21,488 bases of DNA from Phycisphaerae bacterium (GCA_022842805.1 JALHOX010000023.1:1-21488); one strand, 5' to 3'; counted from the first letter of the stretch, positions 7,377 through 15,352 are shown. Numbers and translations are program-made. The notes: generated by a model not told the origin, from the sequence alone.

Positions 7377-8825
7377 ATGCCTGCCATGGACGGGACCATT
7401 GCGACTGCTGCGCCGACTGCCCCGCTGCTTCCGCCGCGCTATCGCGTGTTGCGGCGATGCGTGGTGATCGCGCTCGCGCTGGTCGCGTGGAACGTCGGGC
7501 TTTGGTTTCTCTGGAACTTCGAGGCCGATCGGCGATTGCGGGCGTTTGTCGCGGAGCGGCGAGCGCTGGGGGAGCCGGTGCTGGCGGAGGATTTCGCGGT
7601 GTCCGCAGTGCCGGCGGAAGAGAACGCGGGCACGGCGCTTGTGCGAATCGGGGCGGCGATTGGGGCCGACCCGTACCTTCATCAGTTTTCGGGGAGTGAC
7701 TACGAGAGTGAGCCGTTTCAAGACTGCGACGATCGTGGTCGGCCCAATCTTGCTCCAGTCCTACCGGTGATCGCGGAGATTGAAGCGGCGCTGCGCCTGC
7801 CCGGGTTGGATTACGGCGCGCGGTTTGCGTCCGGGAACGGCGGCGAGGGAGGTCGAAAGACCTTTTCGGTGGTTCGAAACGTCGCACGCCTGATGCGGGC
7901 AGCTAGCGACGCTTATGAGCTTTACGGCGATTATCTCGGCCGGTGGCGGGTGCTCGAGGCGATGGTGGGCGTCGCAGAGCGATCGACCTCTCTGCCGCAT
8001 GGGATTATCGGTGTCCTGTCCCTGCACGGTTACTATCGCGAAGCCACGAGCCATATCAGATCGATTGTTGCGAAACGGCCGATCGCGAACAGTGCGGAGC
8101 GCGATGTCGTGGAGCGTGTGCTGCTCGTCCTTGTGCGCGAGGATGCGCGCGCGCCGCGGTTGCATCAGGCGGGCTGGTGGGGTTTGCGTTTTGAAGAACT
8201 CGACTCAGCCTTCAACGGCAAGCTCCCGGCGCAGCACGAGCGCGGCGGCAATCTGCTCAACTATTGGTGGGACCCACCAGAGCAGTGGTGGATTCTTCAG
8301 GCATCGCGCGTGGTCGGACCGCTGGTGAAGCTGGACGCTCTTCGCCATGCCGCTGAGCAATCGTGGTTCGCGGATGCCTGTCGACGCGGGGATTGGCGTG
8401 CTGGTCACTTGAGCGCGAAGCCGCCGGGGCAGTCAGGCCTGCCTGTGGAGTGGCAGCAACTGCTCGACATCATTGATGTGAGCTACCCGCACATGCAGAG
8501 TTGTCGCGCGATGGCGCACATTCGTGTGGCCGCCGTGCTTCTGGCGGCCCGACTATTTGAATACGACCATAGTGCGCTGCCGACTTGTCTCGACGATCTT
8601 GTGCCTGCCTATTTGGATCGCGTGCCGCTCGACCCGTTCGCGCCGGGCGATGTCCCGCTGCGCTACCTTTCCGATGCCGATCCGCCGCGCGTTTTCAGCG
8701 TCGGTCCCAGCGGCGAGTTCAATGGGCGCCCAACGCGCCGGCTGACGCAAGCGGAGGTGGAACGATCGTATTCTTTCTATCGGGAGCACATTGGCCTACT
8801 GCCGCGGGATGTGGCGGGGCCGTAG
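7377..8825 (+). CDS. Membrane-anchored protein of unknown function with LDxLVPxYLxxVPLDPF tail
   Basis: 482 residues from ATG 7377 (ATG 7386 is possible; an upstream in-frame start at 7227 would run through the 85-bp element and is unlikely). After a short Pro/Ala-rich head there is one membrane helix (about 27-48), so most of the protein is probably outside the cytoplasm. The body is helical and unrecognised. The C-terminal 85 residues contain LDDLVPAYLDRVPLDPF, then PLRY and VFSVGPSGEFNG. This resembles a C-terminal module seen in pseudopilin-like and other exported planctomycete proteins, though I recall this only as a pattern and have not searched it. No catalytic motif is evident. The gene stands alone, bracketed by matched 85-bp elements at 7261-7345 and 8853-8937. 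Confidence 0.82.
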   Translation: MPAMDGTIATAAPTAPLLPPRYRVLRRCVVIALALVAWNVGLWFLWNFEADRRLRAFVAERRALGEPVLAEDFAVSAVPAEENAGTALVRIGAAIGADPYLHQFSGSDYESEPFQDCDDRGRPNLAPVLPVIAEIEAALRLPGLDYGARFASGNGGEGGRKTFSVVRNVARLMRAASDAYELYGDYLGRWRVLEAMVGVAERSTSLPHGIIGVLSLHGYYREATSHIRSIVAKRPIANSAERDVVERVLLVLVREDARAPRLHQAGWWGLRFEELDSAFNGKLPAQHERGGNLLNYWWDPPEQWWILQASRVVGPLVKLDALRHAAEQSWFADACRRGDWRAGHLSAKPPGQSGLPVEWQQLLDIIDVSYPHMQSCRAMAHIRVAAVLLAARLFEYDHSALPTCLDDLVPAYLDRVPLDPFAPGDVPLRYLSDADPPRVFSVGPSGEFNGRPTRRLTQAEVERSYSFYREHIGLLPRDVAGP

Positions 8826-8852
8826 CCGACCGTCTTGGCGGGTTTCGGGGAG

Positions 8853-8937
8853 GGGCGGGTTTCATCTGCCTTTTGCGTTCGTTGACGTGTTAGCGATCGT
8901 TGGCCTCGACGACCCGAGAGGCGGGTGAAATCCGCCC
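8853..8937. repeat. 85-bp element with inverted-repeat ends, copy B
   Basis: The left end GGGCGGGTTTCATCTGCC matches the reverse complement of the right end (GGGCGGATTTCACCCGCC) at 15 of 18 positions, so the element can fold into a long hairpin with a loop of about 49 bases. It is the same length as copy A, and the two align without gaps. It begins 27 bases after the stop of the 7377 gene and ends 21 bases before the convergent gene at 8959, so it could also work as a bidirectional terminator. Confidence 0.6.
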
Positions 8938-8958
8938 GACCGAGGGCGACCGATCGAG

Positions 8959-9795
8959 TTACGACAACGTCGCCCACATCAACCAAGGCAGCGCGACCGT
9001 GACCGCAACCAGCAGCGCGACGAAGATCGCCGCGAGTGTGCTCATCAGCCATGCCATCACCGCCACCGGAATCGCCGGCCAACGGCCGCCGGCAGTTTGC
9101 TGCCGCAGGCGCGCCAGCCGCCACCATGGGCCGAAGAACAGCACAAAGGCCACGGGGATCGCGGGCAGATAGAGGTTTTCGGGGAACACGTCGAAGCGCG
9201 TCGCGATCGGATCGACGAGCAGCAGGATTGCGGCGGCCAGCAGCGGCGGGACGAGCATGTAGGTCGCGTGATACAGCCAGATCGCCACCGCTCGATCCTG
9301 AAGCTCGCGCGGGCCGCGCGAGGGCAGCAGGAAATAGGTCGGAAAGGTTGTATACGCCGCGAGGCCGGCGGTTGCGCCGAGCCAGAGCGTGAGCACGGAC
9401 ATCGTCTGGGTGATCCATGTGTCGTCCGGCATCGCCCAGCGAATCAGCGGCACGATCGCCGCCAGCAGGAGCACCATGCAAACCGCCATCGAGCCGAACC
9501 AGTAACGCCGCGCCGCCGCGAGGCCGACGGGGCGCATGAGCCATTGATTGCGCGAGCGGCGACCGGCGAGCCAGATCTGAAAGACGGTGCCCATCGTCGC
9601 ACGCCAATACCCCAGCTCGGCGCGGCGCTCCCACGGCATGGCGGGGATCGATGCAACTGTCGGGTCAAACGCCTCGCCGCACTCGGGGCAGCGCGACTCG
9701 GTCAGCGCTTGCAGGCTGTAGCCGCAGCGCAGGCAATGAAAACCGACCAGCGCGGGGTTCGCCGGCGCAGCAGGCTGAGCGGGTGCGGATGACAC
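8959..9795 (-). CDS. Zinc-ribbon multi-pass membrane protein
   Basis: 278 residues from GTG 9795, chosen because GGAGGG stands 6 bases upstream; TTG 9822 is in frame but lacks this. The N-terminus has CLRCGYSL and CPECGEAF (C21, C24, C36, C39 in this numbering), a four-Cys zinc ribbon expected in the cytoplasm. Five or six hydrophobic segments follow, the last running to near the C-terminus. Proteins with a CxxCGY...CPECG head and several membrane helices are common in Phycisphaerae-like genomes and lack an assigned role. No enzyme motif is seen. It is co-directional with the pseudopilin gene, 41 bases after the latter's stop. Confidence 0.85.
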   Translation of the reverse strand: MSSAPAQPAAPANPALVGFHCLRCGYSLQALTESRCPECGEAFDPTVASIPAMPWERRAELGYWRATMGTVFQIWLAGRRSRNQWLMRPVGLAAARRYWFGSMAVCMVLLLAAIVPLIRWAMPDDTWITQTMSVLTLWLGATAGLAAYTTFPTYFLLPSRGPRELQDRAVAIWLYHATYMLVPPLLAAAILLLVDPIATRFDVFPENLYLPAIPVAFVLFFGPWWRLARLRQQTAGGRWPAIPVAVMAWLMSTLAAIFVALLVAVTVALPWLMWATLS

Positions 9796-9889
9796 CTGGG
9801 ACCCTCCGATTCGATGCGACAACGTCGCACGATAACCGCACCGCGTGGGTTGGTGGGGCTCCGCTGGTCAGGCGTGATGGGGGCTGCGG

Positions 9890-10837
9890 CTATCGCACCG
9901 GCGGATCCGCGTCTGTGTTGGTTCCGCTCCACAGCCGATTGCTGGTCGCGTCGGGCAGCACTTCGGTATCCGCGATCGCGCCGCTGGGCAGCACGCGATA
10001 GCCGAGGTCGGTCAGCGACATCGCCGCGACGTGGCCGTCGCAAAACGCGGCGTTGGTGCGATTCGCATGGCGCGGATCGGCGGCCGTGCGGGGCGAATCG
10101 GCGTCGCCGCTGCCGCGGTCGCTGGTCGTGGTCAGACGCGGCGGATCCAGCGACCAACTGTGATTGCCCAATTCGGCGTAGGCCGTGCCCTGATTGGCGT
10201 AGGGGCGACGCTGATCGCGTGGCAGGCCGGCGGCGGTGCCCATCGAGTCGGTGGCCATCACCGTGTCGGCCAGCGTGCGGATGCGGCCGCGCGGCACGGG
10301 GAAGTTGCGCGCCTGACCATTGCTTCGCAGCCGCGAATTGCCGAGGAATTGGTGGTTGTAGCCCCAGCAGTGATTGCGTTCGTCGACGCGTTCGGCGGCC
10401 TCGGGGCAAACATAGACCTTGCCATCGAAGTCCTGACGATCGGTATCGGTGCGCGGCGTGTCGAAGGGGAAGAGACCGACATACGCACCCATGCGAGCGA
10501 TCCAGGTCGGGCGAAACTTCAGCCCATTGCCGACCGGGTACCAGTTCGCCGGGTTGCTCGTGCCGCCGCTGGCGTTGGGTGGCTTGCCGGGGACGCAGAC
10601 GTCGTTGTTGTCGTCGGCGTAGGCGTTCCAGCCGGCGGCGAGCTGACGCAGGTTGCTGGCACAGACGACGGTCCGCGCCGATCGCCGGGCGCCGGCGAGC
10701 GCCGGCAGCAGCACGGCGACGAGCAGCGAGATGATGCCGATGACGACGAGCAGCTCGATCAGCGTGAAGCCGCGCGCGGTCGCGCCGTGGGTCGAGCCGG
10801 CCGAATGTGACGAATGCACAACACGAATCACCCGCAT
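9890..10837 (-). CDS. Type II secretion pseudopilin-like protein with H-X9-DG motif
   Basis: 315 residues from ATG 10837, which has GGAG 6 bases upstream; GTG 10849 is the longer alternative. GFTLIELLVVIGIISLLVAV is a textbook prepilin peptidase site (cleavage after Gly, Glu at +5) plus membrane helix. The C-terminal region has H-X9-DG (HANRTNAAFCDG), the hallmark of the large planctomycete/verrucomicrobial family of pseudopilin-like proteins. It also contains Cys residues (SNLRQL after VVCA, VYVCPEA) that could form disulfides. Such proteins are inserted in the inner membrane and processed by a prepilin peptidase. Their individual roles are largely unknown. It begins 18 bases after the thymidine kinase stop, so it is probably co-transcribed with it, and it is far from the T2SS operon at 15.8-21.5 kb. 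Confidence 0.9.
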   Translation of the reverse strand: MRVIRVVHSSHSAGSTHGATARGFTLIELLVVIGIISLLVAVLLPALAGARRSARTVVCASNLRQLAAGWNAYADDNNDVCVPGKPPNASGGTSNPANWYPVGNGLKFRPTWIARMGAYVGLFPFDTPRTDTDRQDFDGKVYVCPEAAERVDERNHCWGYNHQFLGNSRLRSNGQARNFPVPRGRIRTLADTVMATDSMGTAAGLPRDQRRPYANQGTAYAELGNHSWSLDPPRLTTTSDRGSGDADSPRTAADPRHANRTNAAFCDGHVAAMSLTDLGYRVLPSGAIADTEVLPDATSNRLWSGTNTDADPPVR

Positions 10838-10855
10838 GACACGCTCCACGTCGCC

Positions 10856-11443
10856 TTAATCCCAGGGCAAGGGGCCCGACCACGGCTCGAAACAATCATC
10901 GCAGCGCGGCACATAGTCCTTTAGCCCGCCCACCATGTCGCCGTTGACGATCGGCGTGACGCGTTGCGAATACCGGGCCGGCTTGCCGCATTTGGTGCAT
11001 GGACTCGTGAGCGCGACGACCTCGGCGGCGCGAGCCTTCAGTTCGGGAAATGGCTTGAAGGGCTTGCCGCGGACGTTGAAGTCGATGCCGACGGCAATGA
11101 CCTCGACTCCGCGATCGATCAGTTCGTCGACCACGGCGACGATCGGCGGGCCGAAAAACTGCGCTTCGTCGACGCCGACGACATCGGCATCGGCCGCGGC
11201 GCGGCGCAGCGCCTCCACATCGGGCACGGCGATGGCGGGAAAGGTGCGGCCGTCGTGCGTGGCGAGGTGGATCGCGTCATAGCGGGCGTCGAGCTGGTGC
11301 TTGCAGGCGACCACGCGCCGCCCCGCGCGGCGGGCGGCGTCGAGCCGCTCGATCAGCGCGCTGGTCTTCCCGGCGAACATGCAGCCGGCGATCACGACCA
11401 GCCGTCCAGCGGCAGATTGGGTGGCGAGGGGTGGCACGGCCAT
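10856..11443 (-). CDS. tdk: Thymidine kinase (TK1-like, type II)
   Basis: 195 residues, the usual size. It phosphorylates thymidine to dTMP in the pyrimidine salvage pathway, using ATP, in the cytoplasm. Visible motifs are the P-loop GCMFAGKTS (20-28), DEAQFF (92-97, with the catalytic Glu and Walker B Asp), the substrate-side VGIDFNVRGKPF, the lasso zinc ligands CTKC (149, 152) and CDDC (181, 184), and the lid segment VGGLKDYVPRC. All expected residues are present. ATG 11443 has no good Shine-Dalgarno. The gene is divergent from the dGTPase gene at 11542, which also acts on deoxynucleosides, and is followed closely by the pseudopilin gene. Confidence 0.96.
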   Translation of the reverse strand: MAVPPLATQSAAGRLVVIAGCMFAGKTSALIERLDAARRAGRRVVACKHQLDARYDAIHLATHDGRTFPAIAVPDVEALRRAAADADVVGVDEAQFFGPPIVAVVDELIDRGVEVIAVGIDFNVRGKPFKPFPELKARAAEVVALTSPCTKCGKPARYSQRVTPIVNGDMVGGLKDYVPRCDDCFEPWSGPLPWD

Positions 11444-11541
11444 TCAGTTTGGCGCGGGGCGGCGGAAATGGGAAGAGAGAATTGTGGGGAAGCGTCGGAG
11501 CCCGCGCGGCCGGCCCTTTGACGCCTGTTGTCGCGCGGGTC

Positions 11542-12612
11542 ATGCTGCGCAGCCGAATGGGTACCCCCGCGACCTATGTTTGGGAAGTCTCCCGCGCACA
11601 TGCGGATGATGCCGCCGAGGGCTGGCCGCCCTTTGTGCTGGATCGCCATCGGATCGTGCATTCCAGTGCCTTTCGGCGGTTGCAGTACAAGACGCAGGTG
11701 TTCGTCTCGCTCGAGGGCGACCATTTTCGCACACGGCTTACGCACACGCTGGAGGTCGCGAACATCGCGCGGATTCTGGCGGTGGCGGTTGGAATGCGCG
11801 AGGAACTGGCCGAATGCGTGGCGCTGGCGCACGATCTGGGCCACACGCCCTACGGCCACGCCGGCGAGCGGGCGCTCGATGAGTGTTTGCGCGCGCACGG
11901 CGGCTTTGAGCACAACCGCCAGTCGCTCAGGGTGGTCGAATATCTGGAGCATCCCTATCCGGCGTACCGCGGGTTGAACCTGACCAATGCGGTGCGGGCC
12001 TGCCTCGCGAAGCACGAGACGCGCTATGACAAGCCCGCGAGCGGACACGAGCCGCAGGAGGTTCTGCACCTCACATCGCCGGAGGGCGCGGTGGCGGCCT
12101 GGGCCGATCAGCTGGCCTATACGCTGCATGACTTGCAGGACGGTCTGGCGGCGGACCTGATCCGCCCGGAGGAACTGGCCGATCAGCCGCTGTGGAGCGA
12201 GTTTTACGAGTGCGAGCCGGGGCTGGGGGAGCGCTGGCGCGGGCGCGTGCGCCCGGCGCTGGATCGCATGTTGCAGGATCTGATCACCGATCTGCGCGGG
12301 CAATACGCCAGCACGCACATCCTGGCGCTTTCGGGCGATCGTCAGCGTGAGCTCGATCGACTCTCCCATTTTCTGCGAGATCGCGTCTATCGCCATCCGC
12401 GGCTGGTGCGAAGCGACACCAAGGCGCGGCGGATCATCCGCGCGATTTTCGATGCCTATGTGGCGGAGCCGCGCTTGTTGCCGGAGCGCTTCGCGAAGCG
12501 CGTCGATGAGCAGGGCATTGCGCGCGTGGCGGCGGATTACATCGCGGGGATGACGGACCGGTTCTGCGCCGACGAGCACGCGCGGCTGTTCGACTCGCGC
12601 GCGGATTTTTAG
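11542..12612 (+). CDS. dgt: dGTP triphosphohydrolase-family HD protein
   Basis: 356 residues from ATG 11542 (ATG 11557 is also plausible; GTG 11431 would overlap tdk). It is an HD-domain protein of the dGTPase family, which cleaves dNTPs to deoxynucleoside and tripolyphosphate. Family signatures are SSAFRRLQYKTQV (41-53), the metal ligands in RLTHTLEV (H68) and ALAHDLGHTPYGHAGE (H97, D98), HNRQSLRVVE, and WADQLAYTLHDLQDG (D189). The length and the compact C-terminus fit the short, dGTPase-like type 2 group rather than the 505-residue enteric Dgt, so its preferred nucleotide is uncertain. Divergent from tdk, with 98 bases between the starts. A 151-base gap separates it from the TPR gene. Confidence 0.93.
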   Translation: MLRSRMGTPATYVWEVSRAHADDAAEGWPPFVLDRHRIVHSSAFRRLQYKTQVFVSLEGDHFRTRLTHTLEVANIARILAVAVGMREELAECVALAHDLGHTPYGHAGERALDECLRAHGGFEHNRQSLRVVEYLEHPYPAYRGLNLTNAVRACLAKHETRYDKPASGHEPQEVLHLTSPEGAVAAWADQLAYTLHDLQDGLAADLIRPEELADQPLWSEFYECEPGLGERWRGRVRPALDRMLQDLITDLRGQYASTHILALSGDRQRELDRLSHFLRDRVYRHPRLVRSDTKARRIIRAIFDAYVAEPRLLPERFAKRVDEQGIARVAADYIAGMTDRFCADEHARLFDSRADF

Positions 12613-12665
12613 TTATTCGGCACTGCCTCGCGCCGTCGAGAGCCGCGTGCCGCTCATCTGTTAGC

Positions 12666-12671
12666 TATACT
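12666..12671 (+). promoter_or_regulatory. Candidate -10 box upstream of the TPR-protein gene
   Basis: TATACT lies in a locally AT-rich patch (TTAGCTATACTAAAT) in the gap between the dGTPase and TPR-protein genes. It would give a leader of about 85 bases. No convincing -35 is found at 16-18 bases. Confidence 0.3.
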
Positions 12672-12763
12672 AAATGTGGTATGAGTGAGGCGCGGCGAGG
12701 ACGCAGTTTGCTGCGAAATCGCAATGGCGGCACCCATCGTTTCAATAAAGGATGGGCCTCCGA

Positions 12764-14098
12764 ATGGACGGCGAGAACTACGAAGAACTGTTCGAACAAA
12801 CGGCAAAATTGCTGGACGAAGGAAAATTCGAAGAGGCGCTTCAGGCCCTCGACCGCTTCCCGCAACCTCTGGAAGAAGCCGAAGATCGAATCGAATGGGT
12901 CGCGATGCGCGGCTGGGCGCTAGCCGAGTTGCATCGCGCCGAAGAGGCGCTCGAGATGATCGAGCCGCTGATGGAAGAATTCCCCGAAGCGCCGCGGCTG
13001 CTGGCGACGCTGGGCGTCGTCCTGATGAATTGCGACCGCGTCGACGAGGCGCTGGCGAAACTGGAACAGGCCTACGAGGTTGATCCCGACGACGAGCTGA
13101 TCCTCGTCAACCTGGCGATGGCGTACGAACGCGTGCGCGAGTATCGCCGGGCGATCGCGCTCTATGACCAGGCGATCGACAAGGGCGTCAGCCTGGACTG
13201 GGCTTTGCAGCAAAAAGCCGCGGTCCTGGCGGATTCCGGCATGTTCGAAGAGGCGGTCGGCACTTGGCGGCGTTACCTGTCGCTCGTTCCCGACGACGCC
13301 TACGCATGGATGGAGTTGGCCAACGCCTACGCCGACATGCAGCAATACCCGTCGGCCTGCGGCGCCTTCGAGCAGGCCGCAAAGCTGAAGCCGGACGAAC
13401 CCGAAATTCACATCAACTGGGGCTTTGCGCTAACCGAGTCGGGCGATGCGGCCGGGGCGCGGGCGCAGCTCGAAAAGGTGCGCGAGTTGGAAAAGCGCAC
13501 GCCGCGCTTGCAACTGCTCGAGGCGTCGGTGCTGGAATGCGAGGGGCACGCCCGGCTGGCGGAGCAGACGTACGAGCGCGTGTTGGCGGAGGTGGAGCCC
13601 GAGGCCGAGGCCGATCACTCGGTGGCGCTCGAGCTGGCGATGGACTTTTATGCGCGGCACCGCAACCACAAGCGCTGCGACGAGTTGCTGCGGCGGGCCT
13701 ATGTGGAAAACGCGTGTTCGGTGGGGCTGTGCGAGGCCTATCGCGAGATCGAGACGCGCTTCGCCAAGCGGGCCTATTGGGTCAGCATGATCATCGAAGC
13801 CGATTTTCGCACCGGGCTGCGGACGCCCTCGCGTCGCGCCGCGGCCGCGCCGCCGGCGCGGGTCATCGGCGCGGGTGGGGCCAAGGCGCGGCGGTATCGG
13901 CGGAATTTCAAAGTGGTGGCCCGCGATCGCGATGACGCGGTGGCGATGGTGCTCGATTTCGCCGCGAAGATGGGCGAAAAGCACGCCCGCGTGCGCGAGA
14001 TCGTGCATGAGGAAACGCTCGACGACACCTACACCGGGCTGTATGAGATCGATCGCGACTGCGTCCTGCTGGATCCGCCGGCGGCCAGCGGACAATAG
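12764..14098 (+). CDS. Tetratricopeptide-repeat protein with unrecognised C-terminal domain
   Basis: 444 residues. Residues about 5-300 are consecutive 34-residue helical repeats of TPR type (for example EEALQALDRFP, DEALAKLEQAYEVDPDD, RRAIALYDQAI, PSACGAFEQAAKLKPDEP). They should form a peptide-binding solenoid. There is no signal peptide or membrane helix, so it is probably cytoplasmic. After a basic Ala/Pro-rich linker (about 345-375), residues 376-440 form a small compact domain (RRYRRNFKVVARDRDDAV ... YTGLYEIDRDCVLLD) that I do not recognise. ATG 12764 is chosen over ATG 12752 because AAAGGA lies 11 bases before the former but touches the latter. Partner unknown; no obvious operon. Confidence 0.85.
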   Translation: MDGENYEELFEQTAKLLDEGKFEEALQALDRFPQPLEEAEDRIEWVAMRGWALAELHRAEEALEMIEPLMEEFPEAPRLLATLGVVLMNCDRVDEALAKLEQAYEVDPDDELILVNLAMAYERVREYRRAIALYDQAIDKGVSLDWALQQKAAVLADSGMFEEAVGTWRRYLSLVPDDAYAWMELANAYADMQQYPSACGAFEQAAKLKPDEPEIHINWGFALTESGDAAGARAQLEKVRELEKRTPRLQLLEASVLECEGHARLAEQTYERVLAEVEPEAEADHSVALELAMDFYARHRNHKRCDELLRRAYVENACSVGLCEAYREIETRFAKRAYWVSMIIEADFRTGLRTPSRRAAAAPPARVIGAGGAKARRYRRNFKVVARDRDDAVAMVLDFAAKMGEKHARVREIVHEETLDDTYTGLYEIDRDCVLLDPPAASGQ

Positions 14099-14113
14099 GG
14101 GGTAAGCCTCGGG

Positions 14114-14137
14114 GCGGGTTGGCAAGGCCCGCTTTCT
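14114..14137 (+). terminator. Possible weak terminator after the TPR gene
   Basis: GCGGG pairs with CCCGC across an 8-9 base loop, followed by a short run TTTCT, starting 16 bases after the TPR stop. The stem is short and the T-tract poor. Confidence 0.25.
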
Positions 14138-14199
14138 GGCGGGAAATCTTTAAATTCCGGGCAGGGGGCGGACCCGCTCGGTTTTGGGCGGGGCTTCGG

Positions 14200-14205
14200 T
14201 ATACT
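14200..14205 (+). promoter_or_regulatory. Candidate -10 box for the exported EEP-fold gene
   Basis: TATACT stands in an AT-rich patch (GTATACTGTTTTTTC) within the 213-base gap before the gene at 14312. A leader of about 100 bases would contain a small hairpin at 14266-14281 (TGCGG...CCGCA). No -35 match is clear. Confidence 0.35.
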
Positions 14206-14311
14206 GTTTTTTCGCTATTTCGCCGCCCCCGCGCGCCCCTCGGCAACGATTGCCGGCGACGCGAGATGCGGCTGAAACCGCAGAAATTCTATTGCGCAAG
14301 GGATCGAAGCA

Positions 14312-15352
14312 ATGATCGGAACTCTCCGCACGTTCGCCATGCTGACCGCCGTCGCGGCTGTCGGCCTCGCCTCGGCCAATCAGCCGATTCGCGTGGTCTC
14401 GTTCAACATCCTGGGCTACGGCAACTCGGGTAGCGCGGAATACAACGCGCTGGTGCGGATTGTTCAGGCGCTCGACGCCGACATCGTGATGCTGCAGGAA
14501 GCCTTCAACGACAACGGGCGAATCGCGTTTCAGACCGCGTTTCAGGCCGACTTCCCCTTCCGCGCGCTCTCCTCGCCCGACGGCGCCGGGCTGCGAATGC
14601 ACACCTTCAGCCGTTGGCCGCTGCAAAACCCGGCGAATCTGTTCATTCCCGGTTTCACGCGCCCAACCCTGAGGACCGACGTCGACATCGACGCTGGCAA
14701 CCCTGGTCCGGAGCTGCGGCTCTACAACCTGCATCTGAACGCCGGTTCGGCCGCCGATGATGAGCAGGACCGCTTCGACATGGCGATTCGCATTCGCGAC
14801 GACATCAACACGCTGCGACTGACCAGCCCCGATTTTCGCGTCATCGTCGCCGGCGATTTCAACGAACAACCCAACGAACCGGGCATCCTGCAACTGATGC
14901 CGCCGGTTTACAACCTGCAGCTCAACGACGAGCGCGACCCGAACAACGGGAGCTTTGCGACACGCCCGGTCAGCGGCCGCAACATCGACCACTTCCTGGT
15001 GTCGAACACGGTCGACGCGGTCGTGACCAATACATTCGTGTTTAACACGTTTACGTTCGCCCCCAGCCTGCCGCCGCCGCCCGCGCTGGCGACCGACTCG
15101 TCTACCGCCAGCGACCACGTCGCGGTTGTGATGGACTTTGTGCTGGTCAGCTACATAAAGGGCGACCTGAATCTCGACGGCATCGTTTCGGTCGGCGACA
15201 TCGGCCCCTTTGTCACGCTGCTGACGAACGAACTCGGCTACCGCGCGGCCTTCCCGGCGGCGGATGTGCTGGAGGTCGGCGATCTGAACAACGACGGCGT
15301 GATTTCGGTCGGCGACATCGGCCCGTTCGTCAATTTGCTGACCGGCCTCTAA
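14312..15352 (+). CDS. Exported endonuclease/exonuclease/phosphatase-fold protein with dockerin-like repeats
   Basis: 346 residues. ATG 14312 has AAGGGA 8 bases upstream. Residues 1-22 form a signal peptide ending ASA before N23. Residues 24-278 are an EEP (DNase I-like) domain with all main residues: SFNILGY (N32), LQEAF (E63), YNLHLNAG (H141), GDFNEQP (D182, N184), NIDHFLVS (D226) and SDHVAVV (D268, H269). The family hydrolyses phosphodiesters (DNA, sphingomyelin, inositol phosphates); the substrate here is open. Residues 284-343 hold two dockerin-like EF-hand repeats, DLNLDGIVSVGD and DLNNDGVISVGD, each followed by IGPFVxLLT. In Planctomycetes such a tail caps many exported proteins and may serve in sorting, anchoring or complex formation. 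It ends in a strong terminator, so it is probably monocistronic. Confidence 0.93.
   Translation: MIGTLRTFAMLTAVAAVGLASANQPIRVVSFNILGYGNSGSAEYNALVRIVQALDADIVMLQEAFNDNGRIAFQTAFQADFPFRALSSPDGAGLRMHTFSRWPLQNPANLFIPGFTRPTLRTDVDIDAGNPGPELRLYNLHLNAGSAADDEQDRFDMAIRIRDDINTLRLTSPDFRVIVAGDFNEQPNEPGILQLMPPVYNLQLNDERDPNNGSFATRPVSGRNIDHFLVSNTVDAVVTNTFVFNTFTFAPSLPPPPALATDSSTASDHVAVVMDFVLVSYIKGDLNLDGIVSVGDIGPFVTLLTNELGYRAAFPAADVLEVGDLNNDGVISVGDIGPFVNLLTGL
15164..15349 (+). repeat. Two dockerin-like EF-hand repeats with near-identical DNA core
   Basis: The repeats begin at 15164 and 15281, a period of 117 bases (39 codons). A 22-base core is identical in both (15186-15207 and 15303-15324) and encodes SVGDIGPF. 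Each unit has the calcium-loop pattern D-x-N-x-D-G-x-(I/V)-x-x-x-D. Confidence 0.8.

Noticed and set aside
7202..7399. Longer N-terminus for the sigma factor
   Set aside because: The added 66 residues show no sigma features and cross the 85-bp element.
11392..12579. 395-codon minus-strand frame opposite the dGTPase
   Set aside because: The plus-strand HD motifs are unmistakable; the antisense translation has none.
14266..14281. Third copy of the 85-bp element suggested by GCGG...TGAAA...CCGC
   Set aside because: Only the short stem is shared; no similarity continues beyond about 16 bases.
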